From assembly GCA_021773035.1 (NCBI GenBank), contig JAJFKU010000054.1, forward strand, positions 1 to 41,576: 41,576 nucleotides of DNA, written 5' to 3'. The notes beneath the pieces were generated by a model. It searched no databases. It had not been told where the DNA came from and worked only from the letters and a program-made list of their open reading frames with translations. Position 1 is the first letter of the stretch. Every line of letters starts with the position of its first letter. This document shows, piece after piece, positions 37,542-41,576 of this stretch. The DNA comes from Woeseiaceae bacterium. Its GTDB lineage: Bacteria; Pseudomonadota; Gammaproteobacteria; Steroidobacterales; Woeseiaceae. The position numbers and the translations under genes were made by a program.

Positions 37542-37808
37542 CTACTGGTTTTGTGTCAGGAAGGAATAGAATGCGGAATAAGGAATACGAAGATGTCCAC
37601 CAGGAAGCCGAATAGATTTTAATCGCCCCTCATCGACCCATCGATAGACGGTTTGCTTATGGACAACGCAAATTTTCGCCACTTCGTCGGGTCGGAATAG
37701 GGTTTTTTGAGGAAGGCTTATAGGAATTGATTGACTAGCCGTTGTGGTGTCCTCCGCTACTAATTGTTGACGCTTCCGCGCTGGCCTGTTTTTATTTACC
37801 CATGCCAA
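37542..37808 (-). CDS. Excisionase/MerR-type helix-turn-helix protein
   Basis: 88 residues, TTG start. The C-terminal half is a standard HTH_17 domain: LFRPDEVAKICVVHKQTVYR, WVDEGRLKSIRLPGGHLRIP, with turn and wing residues in place. The N-terminal 35 residues are basic and Ser/Thr-rich, perhaps a flexible arm. Such proteins act as excisionases or as activators/repressors. There is no integrase here, so gene control is more likely, probably at the palindrome just past its stop. The GGAGGG before the start lies a little far (12 bases). Confidence 0.8.
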   Translation of the reverse strand: MAWVNKNRPARKRQQLVAEDTTTASQSIPISLPQKTLFRPDEVAKICVVHKQTVYRWVDEGRLKSIRLPGGHLRIPYSAFYSFLTQNQ

Positions 37809-37895
37809 TTTATATTTTTCCCTCCGGTTTAGGAATGGTCCCAGATGATTCTAAATATTTTGTGAGTTTGCTGCCATAATTATATCGTTTCATAA

Positions 37896-38537
37896 TTAAA
37901 ACGGTAAAACTTCTTGACCTAACCGCCTAGCTGCAATTTCACAGTACTTTTCTTCAATCTCAATGCCAATGGCCTCGCGGCTTAGGTCTTTAGCTGCTCT
38001 TAAGGTGCTGCCGCTTCCCAGGAAGGGGTCGAGGATGGTGTGCCCAACATTAGCTGCAAGAATCTTTTTCATAAGGATAACCGGCTTTTCGGTTGGATGG
38101 AATTCATTACCAGTTTTATTCGCAAAAAGTACATCAGGAATCCGCTCAATAAACTTATGCCCAGGCAAGGCATAAAAACTACAGGCTTCCCATTGCCTCC
38201 CATGCTCATGCTCTAAATCGCCCATTGACCAATTATTCTTTACCCAAGCCAAGACGCTTTTAGCCTTTGGGAGCATAGGCAATTGGTCCCACCGATGGAA
38301 AACATAAGTTGCATTCCAAGCTGCTTCATCAATTAAATATTGGATCGTATCAAGTGGTAAGCAATCATCGCCTGCAATCTTGTCGTGCTTAATAAATCTA
38401 TGGTTTGACCGAAACTCTATCCCATACGGCGGATCGGTCAACACCAAATCCACCTTTGGCAAGTGCGGTAAAATCTCCCGGCAATCCCCGTGGTAAATCG
38501 TCATCCCGCCTTCATTATAGTAGGGTTTAGGAAGCAT
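37896..38537 (-). CDS. DNA N6-adenine or N4-cytosine methyltransferase
   Basis: 213 residues. Motif IV DPPYGIEF lies early (about residue 36), and the AdoMet site LDPFLGSGSTLRAAKDL late, with EAIGIEIEEKYCEIAARRL: the order of the beta group. KPVILMKKILAANVGHT is the typical link. It methylates bases in a DNA recognition site, and a nearby partner nuclease is not seen, so it is an orphan methylase, likely used for anti-restriction or control. It lies between large terminase and gpW, an insertion into a usually compact module. The 101-bp gap upstream holds nothing larger than a 9-codon ORF. Confidence 0.92.
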   Translation of the reverse strand: MLPKPYYNEGGMTIYHGDCREILPHLPKVDLVLTDPPYGIEFRSNHRFIKHDKIAGDDCLPLDTIQYLIDEAAWNATYVFHRWDQLPMLPKAKSVLAWVKNNWSMGDLEHEHGRQWEACSFYALPGHKFIERIPDVLFANKTGNEFHPTEKPVILMKKILAANVGHTILDPFLGSGSTLRAAKDLSREAIGIEIEEKYCEIAARRLGQEVLPF

Positions 38538-38638
38538 TAATCAATTTCTATTTTAATGATGCTGTCATCCGCGTCGCTCTCCACTTCCTTAAAGTTATCA
38601 TTCTATTTATGGCTACTTTTCGGCTAGTTCTTTTAATC

Positions 38639-40504
38639 TCATCTTTTTATCCATCCCTTTCTTCGTCTTACCCATCCTGGCTGATCGCCTGCTGGATTGT
38701 TTTTAATACTTGGCGTTACCTGGCTGGCTGGTAATTCATAAAGTTGAGGGTTCATAATTGCTAGTGCGGCCATATTCATTACTTCAAGGTCTAAGGCCTC
38801 ATTTCTGGCCCTTGTTTTTTTGTAATACGAGCCTATTACTACACCCTTATGTTTCTTTTCTACCTTGGCCTCGGCTGTTAACTGCTTGAAATGTTCCTCA
38901 TCATAGCAAGGCAACTGCGGCCAGTGGATATACCCAGGTCCAGGCGAATGCAAGCGAAGTCTGCTATAGATAGTATCTTTCGCCGCATTGGTGCCAATGG
39001 TGCGCAGTAGCACTCTCCCCAGGTTGTTCCTGCTATGGCTTGCTATAATATTTCCCCCAGGCTGGTTGGAACCCTTCACCGCAAAAACGTTCCTTGACTG
39101 CCTAGGCCTCACAAACTGATATACTTCCTTGGTATGATGCCCCCCAGAATCAATAACCACGATGGATATTTTCATCAACGTTTCATCTATTTTTGCAAAA
39201 GGCTTCATAAGCCAAATATCCAAAAGTTCCCACACACTAGGCATAGACCTGTCCGCGCTTGTCATTATCCCAGGGCTTCCCCAAAATATTTGCTTTTCAA
39301 TATTCCAGCTTTGCTCGCCACGCCCCCAGCCTTTGGCCTCGGCTTCTAGCCGATCATCCTGCACATCAACGGCAGCCGTAAGATACATCACATCATCGGG
39401 CACTGGTGCTGGATAAATTTCACGCCTTTCCCATAGGTCCGAATGTTCGATTTTTTCCCCGCCGTCTTCATCCCATGTTTCACCAAGGTTCGTATTGATA
39501 AACGTTTGTATAGCAAGCTGGTCGTTGTCGTGTACCATTTTGGACCAATCCATTGCTAATCGAGCCCAGCTATTGACCCACCCATATGGCGCATACAAGG
39601 CATTGATTTTGAAGCCTGCGACTAGTTCCCGAATGACTTTTTGTGCTTCCCATCTGCCATGTTCTAACATTACTGTTTTATGGTGCTCTGGTATAGGTTT
39701 TTCACACTGATTGCATAGGTACACTGCATTTTCTGGTTCTCCCTTTTTCCATGTAAGCCCAGACCATTTTAATTCTTGCCCGTGGTCGCAATGTGGGCAC
39801 GGGACCATATAAATTCTTTGATCGCTATTTTCGTAAGCTGGCTCAATGATACTAGTCCTTTTTAATAAAGGGGTTGATAGCCTATAAATTTTGTAACGGG
39901 CATAGGTCAGGGTCCTTTTTTTTGCTACCTCAACTGGGGACCCTTCACCATCCACATCATAAGGGTAGGCGTCTACCTCATCTAGCATAAGGTTTTGCGC
40001 CGACATAAACCGTAGTCCCACGCCGGAATTTGCACCCGTAAATACTAGCATCCCCCCAAGAAACTCCTTCATGAGAATTGTATTCCCAGAATCGCGTGAT
40101 CTGGCATCTCTGACTTTGCCCTTAAGGCAAGGGACCTCTTCTAGCATTGGTGCAACTTTTTGTTTGCTTAACTTGCTGGCTACGTCAACCGTTGGCTCGA
40201 CCACTAGCATGGAAGTTGGGGCGCGGTCGATCGTGAACCCCATCCAATTTTTCCCGGTTTCCGTTCCCCCTATTTGTGCGCATTTCATAAAATTGACTTC
40301 ACGAATGGGATTGGAAGGTGATAGGCAATCCATGATTTCTCGAAGGTATGGCGTTCGGCTTGTCCTCCATCTTCCCGACTCTGACGCCCAGGAAGGAAGC
40401 CTCATATTTTCATCGGCCCATTCTGACACTGTTTGGACCGGGTCCGGCTTTAGCCCTTGCAATAGGGCCTTAGAATAATTTTCTGGGTCTGCGAAAGTTA
40501 ACAT
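38639..40504 (-). CDS. Terminase large subunit (lambda GpA family)
   Basis: 621 residues, near lambda gpA. VSEWADENMRLPSWASESGR and LSPSNPIREVNFMKCAQIGG, followed by TETGKNWMG, form the start of the GpA ATPase with its Walker-like loop; LMLDEVDAYPYDVDGEG is the Walker B. A zinc-type pair CPHC and CNQC lies near residues 234 to 265. VIDSGGHHTKEVYQFVRP is in the nuclease. It cuts the concatemer at cos and pumps DNA into heads together with the small subunit, whose gene overlaps by seven bases. Confidence 0.95.
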   Translation of the reverse strand: MLTFADPENYSKALLQGLKPDPVQTVSEWADENMRLPSWASESGRWRTSRTPYLREIMDCLSPSNPIREVNFMKCAQIGGTETGKNWMGFTIDRAPTSMLVVEPTVDVASKLSKQKVAPMLEEVPCLKGKVRDARSRDSGNTILMKEFLGGMLVFTGANSGVGLRFMSAQNLMLDEVDAYPYDVDGEGSPVEVAKKRTLTYARYKIYRLSTPLLKRTSIIEPAYENSDQRIYMVPCPHCDHGQELKWSGLTWKKGEPENAVYLCNQCEKPIPEHHKTVMLEHGRWEAQKVIRELVAGFKINALYAPYGWVNSWARLAMDWSKMVHDNDQLAIQTFINTNLGETWDEDGGEKIEHSDLWERREIYPAPVPDDVMYLTAAVDVQDDRLEAEAKGWGRGEQSWNIEKQIFWGSPGIMTSADRSMPSVWELLDIWLMKPFAKIDETLMKISIVVIDSGGHHTKEVYQFVRPRQSRNVFAVKGSNQPGGNIIASHSRNNLGRVLLRTIGTNAAKDTIYSRLRLHSPGPGYIHWPQLPCYDEEHFKQLTAEAKVEKKHKGVVIGSYYKKTRARNEALDLEVMNMAALAIMNPQLYELPASQVTPSIKNNPAGDQPGWVRRRKGWIKR

Positions 40505-40983
40505 GGGATGGTTTCAAGTGCTTCGCGGATTTCCTTTTCTAAAATTTTATGCACCTTCTCTTGGCTTGACTCTGCTGCAAGCACTCCGCTTATCCGGTCT
40601 GGGATATTTTGCATAGCATCCCGAACAACCCGGCCACTTTTAAAGGCCTTTTCTTTCCAGGTTTCGGCGTCCGCTAATTTACCAATAGCTTTTTCGAACT
40701 CTATTTTCGCCAACGCGGCTTGATAATATTCCTTTTTGGTCCTCGCTTGCTGCCATGTGATTGAATCAGATTGTTGCTTAATGTTTTTTTGAGGTTTGCC
40801 CTCAACCCTTGGCCTGCTTTTCCGTAGGTGCGCCCGCGCCGGGTCATGAATGCCTGCTAGGGCTTTATCTGCCTCTTTAGGATCTATCCCACCCTTCCCG
40901 GTTGGTATTTTGCCCAACTTTACGAGTTTTGAAACCGCTTGGCGACTTATGCCCAAGTGCTCCGCATACTCTTTATGAGTCAT
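40498..40983 (-). CDS. Terminase small subunit (Nu1-like)
   Basis: 161 residues. It begins with a winged-HTH-type start: KEYAEHLGISRQAVSKLVKL, GKIPTGKGGIDPKEADKAL, which is the Nu1 DNA-binding pattern, followed by WQQARTKKEYYQAALAKIEF and LEKEIREALETIP helices for assembly and binding the large subunit. It would bind cosB, close to the right window end. It overlaps the large subunit by seven bases and the upstream gene by 11. Confidence 0.88.
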   Translation of the reverse strand: MTHKEYAEHLGISRQAVSKLVKLGKIPTGKGGIDPKEADKALAGIHDPARAHLRKSRPRVEGKPQKNIKQQSDSITWQQARTKKEYYQAALAKIEFEKAIGKLADAETWKEKAFKSGRVVRDAMQNIPDRISGVLAAESSQEKVHKILEKEIREALETIPC

Positions 40984-41437
40984 TAAAGATAGAATCCGTA
41001 ATATGTATAGCCCCGGCCTGCCTAGGGCTGTCTACTGTTTTTTTCTGCCCGCTTTCTGGGTTTGTTTTTATTCCGCTTAGTGCATTTAATTTGGAAAATT
41101 CCTTGACTGCTGCAAGTGCTCCCGCATAATCACCAATCGATACCATTTTTTGATAAAGGAATAATAGCGCCGACTCTGCGAAATTGAACTTTACGATGGT
41201 TGGCCCTTCTGCTATTTTATTTAGGTAGGCCCAGGCTAAATCATAAATTTTTATGCTCTCATCATCTGTTAACTGATACGCATCCTGCAAAAATTCTAAA
41301 ACGTTCTCCCGCATGTGGCCTTTTATAATTTGCTCATAGGCCTGAAATACTATTTTTTCCTGCTGTCCATTCTTTCCATAAACCGTTGGCGGTTTTCTGG
41401 CTTTGGCTTTTGCTGCTAGAGGTTTTCCAGATTTCAT
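40973..41437 (-). CDS. Unknown helical protein before the terminase genes
   Basis: 154 residues, helical. A basic start (MKSGKPLAAKAKARKPPTVY) is followed by YEQIIKGHMRENVLEFLQDA, ALLFLYQKMVSIGDYAGALA and a polar end. Its place between cos and the small terminase gene and its coupling to the Nu1-like gene suggest a packaging role or a second small terminase-type DNA binder, but no motif proves it. The ATG overlaps the stop of a 29-codon ORF upstream. Confidence 0.65.
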   Translation of the reverse strand: MKSGKPLAAKAKARKPPTVYGKNGQQEKIVFQAYEQIIKGHMRENVLEFLQDAYQLTDDESIKIYDLAWAYLNKIAEGPTIVKFNFAESALLFLYQKMVSIGDYAGALAAVKEFSKLNALSGIKTNPESGQKKTVDSPRQAGAIHITDSIFNDS

Positions 41438-41523
41438 TGCGCCTCAATTGTGTCAATGCACTTGGTTCCCTGTCTTTTAAGCAACGGGTTTCCTTCTATT
41501 TTTAGGCTTTGTTCTGAATTCAT
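41434..41523 (-). CDS. 29-residue micro-protein next to cos
   Basis: ATG 41523 follows AAAGG at about five bases and opens 29 codons (NSEQSLKIEGNPLLKRQ and a short tail), whose TGA overlaps the next ATG (ATGA). It is the first possible gene after the cos end in the late direction. Short length and overlap with the probable cosB region leave doubt. Confidence 0.4.
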   Translation of the reverse strand: MNSEQSLKIEGNPLLKRQGTKCIDTIEAQ

Positions 41524-41564
41524 GGCAACCTTTCTTAAATTTCTGTGCCTATAGATTTACTGAG
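41524..41564. other. Short non-coding stretch beside the cos end
   Basis: 41 bases between the terminal repeat and the first possible ATG. In lambda the terminase binding sites (cosB) lie in this position. No clear R-site repeat is visible here; the binding sites may extend into the micro-ORF. Confidence 0.35.
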
Positions 41565-41576
41565 GGGTCGGTCACC
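41565..41576. other. Right copy of 12-bp terminal repeat (putative cos end)
   Basis: GGGTCGGTCACC, identical to bases 1-12. It lies about 600 bp ahead of the small terminase gene (in the late direction), as lambda cos lies before Nu1. The overhang would be 12 bases if the terminase cuts as lambda does. Confidence 0.65.

Noticed and set aside
38538..38638. Possible gene between large terminase and methyltransferase
   Set aside because: Only a 9-codon ATGA-linked frame and a short GTG frame are present; nothing protein-like of useful length.
1..41576. tRNA genes, integrase, CI-like repressor, CRISPR or anti-CRISPR genes of known type
   Set aside because: No cloverleaf or enzyme motifs were recognised on reading both strands; absence is by eye only and a covariance search would be decisive.

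Overview
The window looks like one complete genome of a lambda-like, tailed, double-stranded DNA phage (siphovirus-type gene set). Its first and last 12 bases are identical (GGGTCGGTCACC), which is what a virion genome with 12-base cohesive ends looks like after end filling. Virtually every gene is on the minus strand, so in gene order the map reads from the right end to the left. No ribosomal, tRNA or cellular housekeeping gene is visible. The host cannot be named from the sequence. Sec-type leaders and good Shine-Dalgarno sites show a bacterial host. No integrase, CI-like repressor or partition gene was recognised, so a virulent lifestyle is the simpler reading.

Late region (41.5 to 14.4 kb, leftward): a tiny ORF and an unknown helical protein next to cos; Nu1-like small and GpA-like large terminase; an inserted adenine/cytosine-N methyltransferase plus a MerR/excisionase-type HTH protein and a palindromic operator; then gpW-like joiner, lambda-family portal, ClpP-like protease with a nested scaffold start, DUF2190-like decoration protein, Mu gpT-like major capsid protein, head-tail connectors, tail terminator, tail tube, tail chaperones with a probable -1 frameshift, a tape measure protein carrying seven 29-residue repeats, the DUF2460 / DUF2163 / NlpC-P60 / tail-hub set, and fibre-like proteins that share domains. 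The hub protein carries what looks like a beta-propeller insertion. A DUF1353 protein and a membrane-anchored coiled coil close the late block; no classical endolysin was recognised.

Early region (14.3 to 0.1 kb, leftward): a TTGACA promoter sits in front of a ribbon-helix-helix protein. Then come tiny overlapping genes, a recombination cassette (coiled-coil protein, RecB-like nuclease, probable annealing protein), zinc-binding small proteins, a RusA resolvase, a replication organiser with internal direct repeats, and a T7 gp4-like primase-helicase. Beyond these is an accessory segment: exported proteins, an Ala-rich repeat protein, an ASCH-like protein, many ATGA-coupled small genes, a DUF3800 protein and one rightward 43-codon ORF with its own promoter.

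Points that stand out are the beta-propeller in the tail hub, a sandwich domain shared between hub and fibre, start codons placed exactly at the predicted transcription start (possible leaderless mRNAs), the methyltransferase-HTH-operator insert between terminase and gpW, the shared hairpin tail of two neighbouring genes, and repeated stop/start junctions among accessory genes.
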